Origin: Sideroxyarcus sp.
GTDB lineage: Bacteria > Pseudomonadota > Gammaproteobacteria > Burkholderiales > Gallionellaceae
NCBI GenBank assembly: GCA_030652215.1
Contig: JAUSBC010000005.1
Coordinates: forward strand, 62,001 to 126,000
Direction: 5' to 3'
Length of the DNA stretch: 64,000 nt
Position numbers and translations under genes: made by a program. The notes under the pieces were generated by a model that saw nothing but the letters and a program-made list of their open reading frames with translations, was not told where the DNA came from and made no database searches. Shown in pieces: positions 35,627 through 45,088 of this stretch (position 1 is the stretch's first letter; each line of letters opens with the position of its first letter).

Positions 35627-35682
35627 AGGAATTGGGATTTAGGAATTGGGATTTAGGAATTGGGATTTAGGAATTGGGATTT
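35627..35682 (+). repeat. Four perfect 14-bp tandem repeats before cheY
   Basis: The unit AGGAATTGGGATTT occurs four times head to tail with no mismatch, and a degenerate copy precedes it (from 35613). The array ends exactly at AGGAGAAGG, the ribosome-binding site of cheY, and related repeats occur before cheA at 36847-36940. Confidence 0.95.
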
Positions 35683-35693
35683 AGGAGAAGGTG

Positions 35694-36092
35694 ATGGGCA
35701 TAGAAAATACAAAATTCCTGGTGGTGGACGATTTCTCAACGATGCGGCGCATCGTGCGGAATCTCCTCAAGGAGCTCGGCTTCGTCAACGTGCAGGAAGC
35801 GGAAGACGGCGTGGACGCACTGAACAAGCTGCGCGGAGAAGCGTTCGATTTTGTGGTGTCGGACTGGAACATGCCCAACATGACCGGCATCGACCTGCTG
35901 CGCGAGATTCGCGCCGATGCCGGCTTGAAGCATCTGCCCGTGTTGATGGTGACGGCGGAGGCGAAGAAGGAAAACATCATCATGGCGGCGCAAGCGGGCG
36001 CTTCCGGCTATGTGGTGAAACCGTTTACCGCAGCGACTCTGGACGAGAAGCTGAAGAAAATTTTTGCGGCATTTCCGCAACTTAACAAGTGA
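35694..36092 (+). CDS. cheY: Chemotaxis response regulator CheY
   Basis: 132 residues, a single receiver domain. Key residues: the acidic pair in [12 protein letters not shown], phospho-acceptor Asp in [12 protein letters not shown] (near 60), Thr in [11 protein letters not shown] (near 90) and Lys in YVVKPFT (near 112). Phosphorylated by CheA, it binds the flagellar switch. ATG 35694 is preferred over the adjacent in-frame GTG because AGGAG is six bases upstream. Typical flagellar-type CheY, with cheZ directly after it. Confidence 0.96.
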   Translation: MGIENTKFLVVDDFSTMRRIVRNLLKELGFVNVQEAEDGVDALNKLRGEAFDFVVSDWNMPNMTGIDLLREIRADAGLKHLPVLMVTAEAKKENIIMAAQAGASGYVVKPFTAATLDEKLKKIFAAFPQLNK

Positions 36093-36100
36093 GGCTGGCC

Positions 36101-36841
36101 ATGGCTACCAATACTGCATCACAAGATTCCGACGATCTCGAAGCGCTGTTCGACAGTATCATCGCGGGCAATGCCAAAGAAAGCAAACCGGCGCCGGTCA
36201 CGGCGGCCAATTCACCCGTGGCGACAGGCGACGGCGATCCCGCCCATGTCATCAACCAGATCGGCCATATGGCGCGCGCGCTGCACGACACCTTGCGCGA
36301 GCTCGGCTTGCACAAGGAAATCGAGAAAGCGGCTTCAACCATTCCCGATGCGCGCGACCGCCTGAACTACGTGGCCACCCTGACGCAGCAAGCCGCCGAG
36401 CGCGTACTGAACGCTACCGAAGCGGCGCAACCCGTGGTCGAGAAGCTGGGCAGCGAGGCCCAGCAACTGGCCAAACAATGGGACTTGCTGTTTGAAAAGA
36501 AACTCGATGTGCCCAAGTTCAAGGATCTGGTCACCCAGACGCACGCCTATCTGCACGAGACGCCCAGACACACCAAGGCCACAAACGCCCAGTTGACGGA
36601 AATCATGATGGCGCAGGACTTTCAGGATTTGACCGGACAAGTCATCAAGAAGATCATCGAACTCACGCAAAGCATGGAGCAGCAACTGCTGGCGCTGCTG
36701 TTGGAGAATGCACCGCCCTCGGTGAAAGCCGAGCTGAACGCCAGCCTGCTCAACGGTCCGGTGATCAACGCCAAGGGCCGCACGGATGTGGTGACCAGCC
36801 AGGATCAGGTGGACGATTTGCTGGAAAGTTTGGGGTTCTGA
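36101..36841 (+). CDS. cheZ: CheY-P phosphatase CheZ
   Basis: 246 residues from ATG 36101. The CheZ active-site helix is present as MAQDFQDLTGQVIKKI near residue 170, with the catalytic Gln of the QDFQDLTGQ segment. The C-terminal CheY-binding peptide DQVDDLLESLGF is intact. The long paired helices form the dimer hairpin. It speeds dephosphorylation of CheY-P. The N-terminal 40 residues are polar and variable. Lies 8 bp after cheY. Confidence 0.95.
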   Translation: MATNTASQDSDDLEALFDSIIAGNAKESKPAPVTAANSPVATGDGDPAHVINQIGHMARALHDTLRELGLHKEIEKAASTIPDARDRLNYVATLTQQAAERVLNATEAAQPVVEKLGSEAQQLAKQWDLLFEKKLDVPKFKDLVTQTHAYLHETPRHTKATNAQLTEIMMAQDFQDLTGQVIKKIIELTQSMEQQLLALLLENAPPSVKAELNASLLNGPVINAKGRTDVVTSQDQVDDLLESLGF

Positions 36842-36846
36842 GAATC

Positions 36847-36940
36847 AGGATTTGGGATTTGGGATTGTGCAGGAGGTAAGGATAGTGCGAGTGGGGATGT
36901 TGGCCAATTCCAAAATCCTAATTCCCAAATCCTAATTCCT
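36847..36940. repeat. Inverted copies of the GGGATTT-type repeat between cheZ and cheA
   Basis: AGGATTTGGGATTTGGGATT (36847-36866) and AATCCTAATTCCCAAATCCT (36914-36933) are inverted copies matching at 18 of 20 positions. The second arm continues as another unit to 36940, again ending beside a TAGGAGAAG ribosome-binding site. The 47-bp spacer has no other feature. The repeat unit is related to the tandem array before cheY. Confidence 0.85.
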
Positions 36941-36954
36941 ACTAGGAGAAGAAT

Positions 36955-38811
36955 ATGAACGATTTCGTGGGAATGGAAGAGTTGCTTCAGGACTTCCTGA
37001 TGGAGGCCGGAGACATGCTGTCCGACGTGGACAGCAAGCTGATGGAACTGGAGAAGAGCCCGGACAACGCCCCGCTGCTCAACGAGGTGTTTCGCGGTTT
37101 CCACACCATCAAGGGCGGCGCGGGTTTCCTGAATGCGACCGAACTGGTGACGCTGTGCCACCTCACCGAGAATCTGTTCGACAAATTGCGCAACAACGAA
37201 CTGAAGCTGACGGCGGAGTTGATGGACGTGATCTTTGCCGCGACGGCCGAAGTGCGCAAGATGTTCAGCGCGCTGCAGCAAAGCCAGCAACCTGCCGCCG
37301 CCCCCGCCAATGTGATCCAGGCCTTGAAGGATGTATTGAGCGGCAAGGCGATCGCGGCGGTTTCCAAGAGCGCAGCCAAACCGGCCGCAGCCAGCCCGGC
37401 ACCGGCTGCACCACCCGCTCCCGCAGCAACCGACAACGTGGACTGGAATGCGCTGTATAGCGCGATCACGGGCGGCACCGACATCGTCAAGGAAGTCGGC
37501 GCGGAGCGCGACGAGAAAAAGATCGCAGAGGCCATCAACGAAGAAGAGTCCACCAAAAAGGCATTCGGCCGTCGCTCCACCGACGTGCCGGGAGCGACCG
37601 TGGGACGACGCGCCGGCGACGTACCTGCCGTTGAGGCAAAAGAGACGACCATCCGCGTCGACACCGACCGTCTGGATCAGGTGCTCAACCTGTCCGGCGA
37701 AATCGGGCTGACCAAGAACCGCCTCACCCATTTGCGTTCCGACATCCTGCAGGGCCATAACGATGCGGACACCCTGCGCGAACTGGACCAGTCGGTCAGC
37801 CAGCTCGACATGCTGGTGGTGAGCCTGCAGAACGCGGTGATGAAGACGCGCATGCAGCCCATAGGCCGGCTGTTCAAGAAGTACCCGCGTCTGGCGCGCG
37901 ATCTGGCGCGTTCGCTGGGCAAGGATGTGGAACTGGTGCTGGTCGGCGAAGAGACCGAGATGGACAAGACCATGATCGAGGATTTGAACGATCCGCTGGT
38001 GCACTTGGTGCGCAATGCGGTGGATCACGGCGTGGAAACGATTGAAGATCGCGTCGCGGCCGGCAAGCCGGAAAAGAGTTACGTCGAGCTTTCCGCCCGC
38101 CAGGAAGGCGACCATATTCTTATCACCATCACGGACGACGGCAAGGGCATGAGTCCGGAAGTGATCCGCAACAAGGCCGTCGAAAAAGGGCTGATCACCG
38201 CCGAGATGGCGAACACGCTGGACGAAGCCAGATGTTTGGAACTGATACTGCTGCCCGGCTTCACCACCAAGAGCGAAATCTCCAGTGTGTCCGGCCGCGG
38301 CGTCGGCATGGATGTGGTGAAGACCAACATCCAGAAACTCAACGGCACGGTCAACATCCATTCCGAAGCGGGCAAAGGCTCGACCTTCTCCATCTCGCTG
38401 CCGCTCACGTTGGCAATTCTGCCGGTGTTGGTATTGCGCCTGGCCGACCAATCGTTCGCCGTGCCGCTGTCCATGGTGCGCGAGATATTGCCGGTCACGC
38501 AGCAGGAACTGCAGCAGGTTTCGGGCAAGGCGACCATGGTGGTGCGCGGCGAAGTGCTGCCGGTGCTGCCGCTGGCACAGTTGATCGGCTGGGGCACCAG
38601 CGATAACTCCGAAGTCGGCGTGCTCATGCAGTTTGGCAACAACAGCTTCATCCTGACCGCCGACGGCTTCGTCGGGCACGAGGACGTGGTGATCAAATCG
38701 CTGGACACTTTCCGCCCCAAAGGCGTGGCCGGCGTCACCATGTCCAGCGAGGGGGAAATCGTGCTGATTCTGGACATCAAGGAATTGCTGAGTGGTGTAA
38801 GCGGAAACTAA
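36955..38811 (+). CDS. cheA: Chemotaxis histidine kinase CheA
   Basis: 618 residues. Domains: Hpt (about 1-110) with the phosphorylated His50 in FHTIKGGAGF; a low-complexity Ala/Pro linker (about 115-225) with no evident CheY/CheB-binding P2 domain; dimerisation helices (about 228-300); ATPase domain (about 300-480) with HLVRNAVDHGVE, ITDDGKGM and GRGVGMDVVK; and a CheW-like regulatory domain (about 485-618). It phosphorylates CheY and CheV; with a receiver-less CheB nearby, CheB would not be a substrate. Confidence 0.95.
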   Translation: MNDFVGMEELLQDFLMEAGDMLSDVDSKLMELEKSPDNAPLLNEVFRGFHTIKGGAGFLNATELVTLCHLTENLFDKLRNNELKLTAELMDVIFAATAEVRKMFSALQQSQQPAAAPANVIQALKDVLSGKAIAAVSKSAAKPAAASPAPAAPPAPAATDNVDWNALYSAITGGTDIVKEVGAERDEKKIAEAINEEESTKKAFGRRSTDVPGATVGRRAGDVPAVEAKETTIRVDTDRLDQVLNLSGEIGLTKNRLTHLRSDILQGHNDADTLRELDQSVSQLDMLVVSLQNAVMKTRMQPIGRLFKKYPRLARDLARSLGKDVELVLVGEETEMDKTMIEDLNDPLVHLVRNAVDHGVETIEDRVAAGKPEKSYVELSARQEGDHILITITDDGKGMSPEVIRNKAVEKGLITAEMANTLDEARCLELILLPGFTTKSEISSVSGRGVGMDVVKTNIQKLNGTVNIHSEAGKGSTFSISLPLTLAILPVLVLRLADQSFAVPLSMVREILPVTQQELQQVSGKATMVVRGEVLPVLPLAQLIGWGTSDNSEVGVLMQFGNNSFILTADGFVGHEDVVIKSLDTFRPKGVAGVTMSSEGEIVLILDIKELLSGVSGN

Positions 38812-39233
38812 GGTGTAGTCTGTGCAACAGAGATGACGCCACGAGCGTCATCTTATAAAAATAGCAGTCCACAAGAAGATGGCGACCATGAGCGCCATCG
38901 CGCATCCCAGGAGGGTGACCATGCACGGCCCGGAACTTTCGCGGAAGTTTTTGCTTCCGTTCGTCGTGTCCCATACAGGCTCCGTTAGCGCGAACGCCTT
39001 TTCCCGTATTGCATTATCCGAAGTCGAACCGAATGGCCCGCATTGCGTTTGCTCCGGGCTTCGCCCCCATTTTCCAGCGCTTGTGTATTCCGCTTTAGCA
39101 CCCGGACACGGACGAATCGAGTGCGGCCGTCGCAGTCATGTCCGACGACGACGGCATTGTGCAGGGTTGGGCAAGAAGCAGTAGCGTGCAGCAGGCGCAA
39201 ATTATAAAAAAGAGGATTTCGAGGAGAGTTGAA
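38812..39233. other. Non-coding stretch with three successive hairpins
   Basis: 422 bp between cheA and the fifth chemoreceptor. No frame looks coding; the best open stretch (38879-39184) has atypical composition and no recognisable motif. Three short hairpins occur in series: 38831-38853, GATGGCG/CGCCATC at 38878-38899 and CGGAAG/CTTCCG at 38942-38959. No clear sigma28 motif is present, so the promoter of the next gene was not found. Confidence 0.6.
38831..38853 (+). terminator. Possible terminator after cheA
   Basis: AGATGACGC (38831-38839), loop CACGA, GCGTCATCT (38845-38853), a perfect 9-bp stem. The tail TATAAAAATAG is a weak T-tract, so the strength is uncertain. Confidence 0.45.
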
Positions 39234-40859
39234 ATGTTCAGCGAAACGAAAGTCGCAACGCGGCTTTACGTGCTGGTGGCGTTCTTTGGCGGTTTGCTGC
39301 TGGCAATCGGGTTGTTGGGTCTGCACGGCATGGGCTCGGCGCGTGCAGGACTGGAAACCGTCTACAAAGACCGCGTGGTGCCGTTGCGCGATCTCAAGCT
39401 CATCGCGGACAAGTACGCCGTCAATATCGTGGATACGTCCCACAAGATGCGCAACGGCAATATCAGCCTGGAGCAGGGCCGCAAGAATATAGAAGATGCG
39501 CAGTCGGCAATCAAGCACGCGTGGGACGGGTATCTCGCCACGGTACTGGTTGCGCGGGAAACGGAACTGGTGAAGGAGCTGAAGCCGCTGATGGCGGCGG
39601 CAGATGTTGCCACGGCAAAACTGCTGAACATCGTCAAGGAAAACAACCGCGAACGCCTGGTGAATTTCACCGTCCAGGAGTTGTATCCCGTGATGGATCC
39701 GGTCAGCGACAAGATATCCGAACTGGTGGAAGTCCAACTGGTTGTGGCCAGGGAAGAATACGATGGGGCTTCGGCCCTGTACGAACGCAACCTGGTTATC
39801 TCGGTGGGGACGATCGCGCTGGGCTTGCTGGCGGGGGCCGCGGTTGCGGTGCAGATTGTGCGCAACCTGATGCGCCAGCTCGGCGGTGATCCCCGCGAAG
39901 TTGCCGCAGTGGTGAACACCATGGCCGCTGGCGATTTCTCGCATCTGTCGTCCATGCAGTCCCCTGCGGGGAGTCTGCTGGCAAATGCCTACCGGATGCA
40001 GACCCGGTTGCGCGACATGATCGTCGGGGTGAAAGACCAGGCCGGACAGGTGGGCGACATGGCGCACAGTCTGGCGAGTTCCGCCAACCAGATTGCCGAA
40101 AACGTGCATCACGAGTCCGACTCGGTCTCCAGCATGGCCGCCGCCATCGAGGAATTGAGTGTCTCCACCACGCATATCAGCGACCAGGGCACAAACGCCA
40201 AGCGCATCGCCACCAATTCGCGCAGCAACGCGGAAGAAGGCGCCAAGGTGGTGAACAAGACCGTCGCCGGTTTGCTCGAGACCGCCAAGGAAATCGAAGC
40301 CGCGTCGGGCGAGGTCTCGCGCTTGGGGGAAGATGCCACGCACATCAGCGATGTGGTCAAAGTCATCAAGGAAATTGCCGACCAGACCAATCTGCTGGCC
40401 CTGAACGCCGCCATCGAAGCCGCGCGTGCAGGCGAGCAGGGGCGCGGATTCGCCGTGGTGGCGGACGAGGTGCGCAAGCTGGCGGAACGCACCGCCAGCG
40501 CGACCAGCGAGATCAACCAGATGTCCGGCAAAATCGGCGAAGTGGCAAGCCATGCATTGGACGGCATGGACAAGGTGGTTAAAACCACGCGCCAAGGCGT
40601 GGGCGATGCCGAGATCGCGCAGACTTCGATCAGGAACATCCAGACCAGCTTCGGCGAGGTGAGTGCCGTGATCGACGAGATCGCCCCCGCACTGGAAGAA
40701 CAGAATGCGGCAGCGTCCGAACTGGCAAAAAGCACAGAGCGCGTCTCGCAGATGTCGGAAGAGAATTCCGGCGCAGCGCACAGCTTGCTGAATCTGGCGA
40801 ACGAACTGGAAGGCAAGGCCGGGGAAATGCGCAAGGCGGTCGAAGTGTTCAAGGTATGA
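39234..40859 (+). CDS. Methyl-accepting chemotaxis protein, helical sensor domain
   Basis: 541 residues from ATG 39234, behind GAGGAGAG; the long open stretch upstream is ignored because it lacks coding character. First membrane helix about 10-30, an all-helical periplasmic domain (about 35-185), second helix about 188-210, HAMP-like linker and a signalling domain with the usual hairpin tip. The motif [11 protein letters not shown] resembles the Aer-like receptor more than receptors 1-3. No CXXCH. Ligand unknown. It stands apart from the main che operon behind the structured 38812-39233 region, followed by cheR and cheB. Confidence 0.92.
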   Translation: MFSETKVATRLYVLVAFFGGLLLAIGLLGLHGMGSARAGLETVYKDRVVPLRDLKLIADKYAVNIVDTSHKMRNGNISLEQGRKNIEDAQSAIKHAWDGYLATVLVARETELVKELKPLMAAADVATAKLLNIVKENNRERLVNFTVQELYPVMDPVSDKISELVEVQLVVAREEYDGASALYERNLVISVGTIALGLLAGAAVAVQIVRNLMRQLGGDPREVAAVVNTMAAGDFSHLSSMQSPAGSLLANAYRMQTRLRDMIVGVKDQAGQVGDMAHSLASSANQIAENVHHESDSVSSMAAAIEELSVSTTHISDQGTNAKRIATNSRSNAEEGAKVVNKTVAGLLETAKEIEAASGEVSRLGEDATHISDVVKVIKEIADQTNLLALNAAIEAARAGEQGRGFAVVADEVRKLAERTASATSEINQMSGKIGEVASHALDGMDKVVKTTRQGVGDAEIAQTSIRNIQTSFGEVSAVIDEIAPALEEQNAAASELAKSTERVSQMSEENSGAAHSLLNLANELEGKAGEMRKAVEVFKV

Positions 40860-40968
40860 ATGCCCGGACGGACAGCGCGATATTGACGCGGGCGCGGTGA
40901 ATCCGAATTTACCGGCGGCGGAAGGATATTGCAGCCTGTCCGGTCATTCCCCAAGCTAGAATGGCGAT

Positions 40969-41811
40969 ATGAACACCGCACATTCCCGCGAATTCGAATT
41001 CACCGACCAGGACTTCCAGCGCATCCGCAAGCTGATCTACGAGCGGGCGGGCATTGCGCTGGGAGAGAACAAGCAGGAACTGGTATACAGCCGCCTGGCG
41101 CGGCGCCTGCGCGCAACCGCCAGCCGGAATTTCGCCGAGTATCTGGACGGCCTGCAACGCGGTAACGAGGCGGAGTGGGAAGCCTTCACCAACTCGCTCA
41201 CCACCAACCTCACCTCGTTTTTTCGCGAACCGCACCACTTTCCGCTTCTCGCCGAACACCTGCGCAAGCAGGACAGGTCGCGGCCGCTGACGCTGTGGTG
41301 CTCGGCCTGCTCAACCGGCGAAGAAGCGTACTCGATGGCGATGACGGCGCTGGAAACGCTGGGCGGCGGCGATCATTCCGTGCATATCATCGCTTCCGAC
41401 CTGGATACCAAGGTGCTGCAAACGGCGCGCGAGGGACTGTACCGGGCGGATGCAGTGGCCAAATTGCCGCCGCAGCAGGTCGAGCGTTTCTTCCTGCGCG
41501 GCACGGGCCTGCAGGCTGGCTATATGCAGGTCAAACCCGAGCTGCAGAAGATGATCGACTTTCGCTGCATCAACCTGCTGTCGCCGGTGTGGCCCATCCA
41601 CGCGCCGGTGGACGCGATTTTCTGCCGCAACGTGATGATCTATTTCGACAAGGAAACGCAGCTCTCCATACTCAGGAAATTCGCCCCGCTGCTGCGCGAC
41701 AACGGCCTGCTGTTCGCCGGACACTCCGAAAATTTCTATCATGCGGCCGCCCTGTTCAAGTTGCGCGGCAATACCGTGTACGAACTGGCCGCGCAGCCCA
41801 AAGGCGGATGA
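40969..41811 (+). CDS. cheR: Chemotaxis protein methyltransferase CheR
   Basis: 280 residues. An N-terminal helical domain ([33 protein letters not shown]) precedes the SAM-binding domain with [18 protein letters not shown] near residue 105 and [11 protein letters not shown] near 218. It methylates receptor glutamates for adaptation. Its stop overlaps the cheB start (ATGA at 41808-41811), so the two are translationally coupled. No TPR extension. Confidence 0.95.
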   Translation: MNTAHSREFEFTDQDFQRIRKLIYERAGIALGENKQELVYSRLARRLRATASRNFAEYLDGLQRGNEAEWEAFTNSLTTNLTSFFREPHHFPLLAEHLRKQDRSRPLTLWCSACSTGEEAYSMAMTALETLGGGDHSVHIIASDLDTKVLQTAREGLYRADAVAKLPPQQVERFFLRGTGLQAGYMQVKPELQKMIDFRCINLLSPVWPIHAPVDAIFCRNVMIYFDKETQLSILRKFAPLLRDNGLLFAGHSENFYHAAALFKLRGNTVYELAAQPKGG

Positions 41812-42389
41812 TGGGAGAGAAGATCATCGTGGTCGGTTCTTCCACCGGGGGCACCGAAGCACTCAAGGTGTTTTTGTCCGGCATGCCGGAACGCTCGCCC
41901 GCCATTCTCGTCACCCAGCACATGCCGGAACTGTTCACCAAGTCGTTTGCCGAGCGGCTGGACCATTTGTGCGCGATGCAGGTGCGCGAGGCGGAACACC
42001 AGGAGGCCATCGTGGCGGGACGCGTCTATCTGGCGCCAGGACACTCTCACCTGTCGCTGGAGCGTGTTGCGGGAAAGTATCGTACCGTGTTGAGTCAGGA
42101 CCCGCCGGTGAACCGTCACCGTCCTTCGGTGGAAGTGCTGTTTCACTCAGCGGCCAAGTATCTGGGCGCGGATGCCATCGGCGTGATGCTGACCGGCATG
42201 GGCAAGGACGGCGCTGCTGCAATGCTGGAAATGAAGAAGGCGGGCGCTTACAACCTGGCGCAGGACGAGGCCAGCTGCGTGGTATTCGGCATGCCGCGCG
42301 AGGCCATTGCGCTGGGTGCGGCGGATGAGGTCGTGCCCCTGCCCAGAATGGCGGAACGGGTACTGGCACGGCTTTCAATAGGCAGGTAG
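41808..42389 (+). CDS. cheB: CheB-type methylesterase lacking the receiver domain
   Basis: 193 residues, only the catalytic half of CheB (normally about 350). The triad is intact: Ser12 in [12 protein letters not shown], His near 39 in VTQHMPE and Asp near 135 in [13 protein letters not shown]. No receiver domain is encoded upstream: the gene begins inside the cheR stop. It should still remove methyl groups from receptors, but cannot be switched on by CheA phosphorylation, so adaptation would be constitutive or controlled by other means, possibly the CheVs. Confidence 0.93.
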   Translation: MMGEKIIVVGSSTGGTEALKVFLSGMPERSPAILVTQHMPELFTKSFAERLDHLCAMQVREAEHQEAIVAGRVYLAPGHSHLSLERVAGKYRTVLSQDPPVNRHRPSVEVLFHSAAKYLGADAIGVMLTGMGKDGAAAMLEMKKAGAYNLAQDEASCVVFGMPREAIALGAADEVVPLPRMAERVLARLSIGR

Positions 42390-42463
42390 CCGTAGGGTGC
42401 CCACCCTGGAGGTAGATAAGCCGTATTTCCCCCGCTGTTCGGCGGATTGGAATTGCCCGCTTT

Positions 42464-42471
42464 GCCGATAA
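42464..42471 (+). promoter_or_regulatory. Perfect sigma28 -10 motif before flhB
   Basis: GCCGATAA matches the FliA -10 element exactly, 25 bp before the flhB start. The -35 region at the correct 11-bp spacing (GATTGGAA) does not match, so this is a weak candidate or chance. Confidence 0.2.
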
Positions 42472-42495
42472 TCGCCATGTGCAAAGGATTCCGCC

Positions 42496-43647
42496 ATGGC
42501 CGAACAAGACAGTGACTTAGAAAAAACCGAATCGCCCTCGCAACGGCGCCTGGACAAGGCGCGCGAAGACGGACAGGTTGCGCGTTCGCGCGAGCTTTCC
42601 ACGTTTGCCGTGGTGATGGCGGGCGGCGCTGGCATCTGGCTCATGGGATCGGCGCTGGGGCGGCAGCTCATCTTGCTGATTCGCGAAGGGCTGACGCTGG
42701 ATGCCGGACTGGCCTTCCAGACAGATCAACTGCTGCCGCGTTTGCACGATTTGAGCGTGGCGACGCTGCTGGTCTTCCTGCCGTTGTTGGGCTTGCTGCT
42801 GGGCGTCGCCCTGTTTTCGCCGCTGCTGCTCAACGGCTGGCTGTTCTCGCTGAAGCCGCTACAACCCAACTTCGGCAAACTCAATCCCTTGACCGGTATC
42901 GGCCGCATGTTCTCCGTCAACAGCCTGATGGAACTGGCGAAAGCCATCGCCAAAACGGTGCTGGTGGGCGGCATCGGCGCGTGGGTGATCTGGCACAACA
43001 AACAAGAGGTGCTGCTGCTGGTGAGCGAACCCATCGCGATCGCCATCCCGCATCTGGGCAGCCTCGTGTGGGGCAGCTTTGCCGCCATCATGGGCGGCTT
43101 GCTGCTGATTGCGGCAGTGGACGTTCCATTCCAGTTGTACGAGCACAACAAGAAACTCAAGATGACCAAGGAAGAGGTGCGCCAGGAGTCCAAGGAAACC
43201 GAGGGCGACCCGCAGGTCAAGGCGCGCGTGCGCAGCATGCAGCGCGAGATGGCAAGACGCCGCATGATGGCGGAAATCCCCACCGCCGACGTGGTGGTGA
43301 CCAATCCGACCCACTTCTCCGTCGCGCTCAAATACAGCGAAAACAAGATGCGCGCGCCGGTGGTGGTGGCTAAGGGATCGCACCTGATGGCGGCACGCAT
43401 CAAGGAAATCGCCAAGGAACACAACGTACCCATACTCGAAGCGCCGCCTTTGGCACGCGCGCTGCACAAGCACTGCGAAATCGGGCACGCCATTCCGGAA
43501 GCATTGTTCAGTGCCGTGGCCGAAGTGCTGGCCTACGTCTACCAGTTGCGCCGCTACAAGCAAGTGGGCGGCGCCTATCCGCAGGAACCGCAGGAATTGC
43601 CGGTTCCCAAAGAACTCGATCCGGCGACGCAGGCGGCGAGTGCTTGA
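42496..43647 (+). CDS. flhB: Flagellar export apparatus protein FlhB
   Basis: 383 residues. A basic N-terminus (EKTESPSQRRLDKAREDGQ), four membrane helices (about 30-215) and the cytoplasmic domain with the self-cleavage site NPTH near residue 269 (VVVTNPTHFSVALKY). Cleavage there switches export from hook to filament subunits. The sequence ends in a short Pro/Glu-rich tail. Heads the flhB-flhA-flhF-flhG-fliA set, though a FIST gene separates it from flhA. Confidence 0.96.
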   Translation: MAEQDSDLEKTESPSQRRLDKAREDGQVARSRELSTFAVVMAGGAGIWLMGSALGRQLILLIREGLTLDAGLAFQTDQLLPRLHDLSVATLLVFLPLLGLLLGVALFSPLLLNGWLFSLKPLQPNFGKLNPLTGIGRMFSVNSLMELAKAIAKTVLVGGIGAWVIWHNKQEVLLLVSEPIAIAIPHLGSLVWGSFAAIMGGLLLIAAVDVPFQLYEHNKKLKMTKEEVRQESKETEGDPQVKARVRSMQREMARRRMMAEIPTADVVVTNPTHFSVALKYSENKMRAPVVVAKGSHLMAARIKEIAKEHNVPILEAPPLARALHKHCEIGHAIPEALFSAVAEVLAYVYQLRRYKQVGGAYPQEPQELPVPKELDPATQAASA

Positions 43648-43807
43648 CCCCGCAGGCGTTGCTGTCTGTTCGCAACGGTTGGCTATTGGTCATTTCGGAT
43701 ACACGGCGAAATCTCTATACTGGCACACAAACATGCGGACGGATTGAGCGCTGAATCCCGATGTCGGCGTCCGCAAAATTCGGAAATGCAAAACAGGAGA
43801 AAGTGCC

Positions 43808-44923
43808 ATGCAAGTCAGTCAAATGCGTTGGTCCGGCAAGTCGGGCTGGAATCCGCTTCCCGGATTTGCGGCAAGCGCCGATCTGGTACTGGTTTTTGCC
43901 GACAACGAATATTATACAAAAGAGGCTTGTTATACCGAGTTGCGCAAGATGTTCCCGCAGGCGCATATCGCCGGATGCTCCTCGTCCGGCAGCGTGATGG
44001 GTGTCGAACTCAGCGACGGGGATATTGTCGCGACCGTGGTCAAGCTGGAGCGTGCCAGCGTTCGCCTCGTGGCGGTGGATATCGAACCGGGCAAAGGGGC
44101 GCGGGAAGCGGGAATGCGCCTGATGAAAGAACTGATTGCGGCAGATTTGCGCCACGTGCTGGTGTTCTCGGACGGCCTGCAGGTCAACGGCAGCGAACTG
44201 GCACAGGGACTCAACCAGGCCGGTATTCCGGTGACCGGCGGCCTGGCGGGAGACGGGACGCGCTTTGGGACCACCTGGGTGATGGCGGATGCGCCCGCCA
44301 AGAAGGGATGCGTCGCAGCCCTGGGATTCTACGGGGACGCCATGGTCAAAAGCGGATGTTTCGCGGGGTGGAAGGAGTTCGGTGCGGAACGCATCGTCAC
44401 CAAGTCGGCGGGCAACGTGGTGTACGAGATCGACGGCGAACCAGCCCTCGATCTGTACAAGAAGTATCTGGCCGAACAGGCCAAGGATTTGCCGGCCAGC
44501 GGTTTGCGTTATCCGTTAAGCATACAGGCCAACGTGTCGGAGCCGCCGTTGATCCGCACCTTGCTGGCCGTGGACGAAGCCGCACGCAGCCTGACATTTG
44601 CGGGGGACGTGCCGCAGGGCTATATGTGCAAGCTGATGCGCACCGATCTGGATAGTCTGATCGACAGCGCGGGACTGGCCGCAGAAGCGGCGCGCTCCTC
44701 CAGCCAGAATATGGCCGGCTTGTGTCTGGTGGTGAGTTGCGTGGGCAGGCGGCTGGTGATGGGGCAATTGACCGAGGAAGAACTGGACATCGTGCAGAAA
44801 AAGCTCGGGCTCGCCACCGCGATCACGGGCTTCTATTCCTACGGCGAACTGGCCCCGTTCAGTGACGTACTGCAGTGCCAGTTGCACAACCAGACCATGA
44901 CGCTCACGACCGTCTACGAATAG
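43808..44923 (+). CDS. FIST-domain sensory protein
   Basis: 371 residues with FIST N (about 25-225) and FIST C (about 230-360) domains: IAGCSSSGSVMG, DGLQVNGSELAQGLNQ, VTGGLAGDGTRFG and the C-terminal AGLCLVVSCVGRRLVMG. FIST domains are predicted intracellular ligand sensors found near chemotaxis and signalling genes. Soluble, no enzyme motif seen. It sits between flhB and flhA on the same strand, behind a leader that can form an 8-bp hairpin (TGCGGACG at 43734-43741 with CGTCCGCA at 43768-43775). Its role in flagellar assembly or taxis is unknown. Confidence 0.85.
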   Translation: MQVSQMRWSGKSGWNPLPGFAASADLVLVFADNEYYTKEACYTELRKMFPQAHIAGCSSSGSVMGVELSDGDIVATVVKLERASVRLVAVDIEPGKGAREAGMRLMKELIAADLRHVLVFSDGLQVNGSELAQGLNQAGIPVTGGLAGDGTRFGTTWVMADAPAKKGCVAALGFYGDAMVKSGCFAGWKEFGAERIVTKSAGNVVYEIDGEPALDLYKKYLAEQAKDLPASGLRYPLSIQANVSEPPLIRTLLAVDEAARSLTFAGDVPQGYMCKLMRTDLDSLIDSAGLAAEAARSSSQNMAGLCLVVSCVGRRLVMGQLTEEELDIVQKKLGLATAITGFYSYGELAPFSDVLQCQLHNQTMTLTTVYE

Positions 44924-45088
44924 GTTTCCTGCATGAAACTGGAGGCGGAACGCTCCCCCTTTCCGGGACCAAACAAATAGCCGCATAAATCCCCCTCTAT
45001 TCATGTCATCGACTTGACGCCCGTTTCAGATAATACGCACAAGAGAAGTGGTCCTTGCGGACCGCAAAAATAAGCCCAAGAGGTGCGT

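Noticed and set aside
38879-39184. 101-codon plus-strand frame between cheA and the fifth chemoreceptor
   Set aside because: Composition unlike neighbouring genes, Arg/Cys/His-rich end, contains hairpins, no family resemblance.
43720-43740. Possible sigma54 promoter (TGGCACACAAACATGC) before the FIST gene
   Set aside because: The GG-to-GC distance is 11 bp; sigma54 requires 10 bp, so the match is not acceptable.
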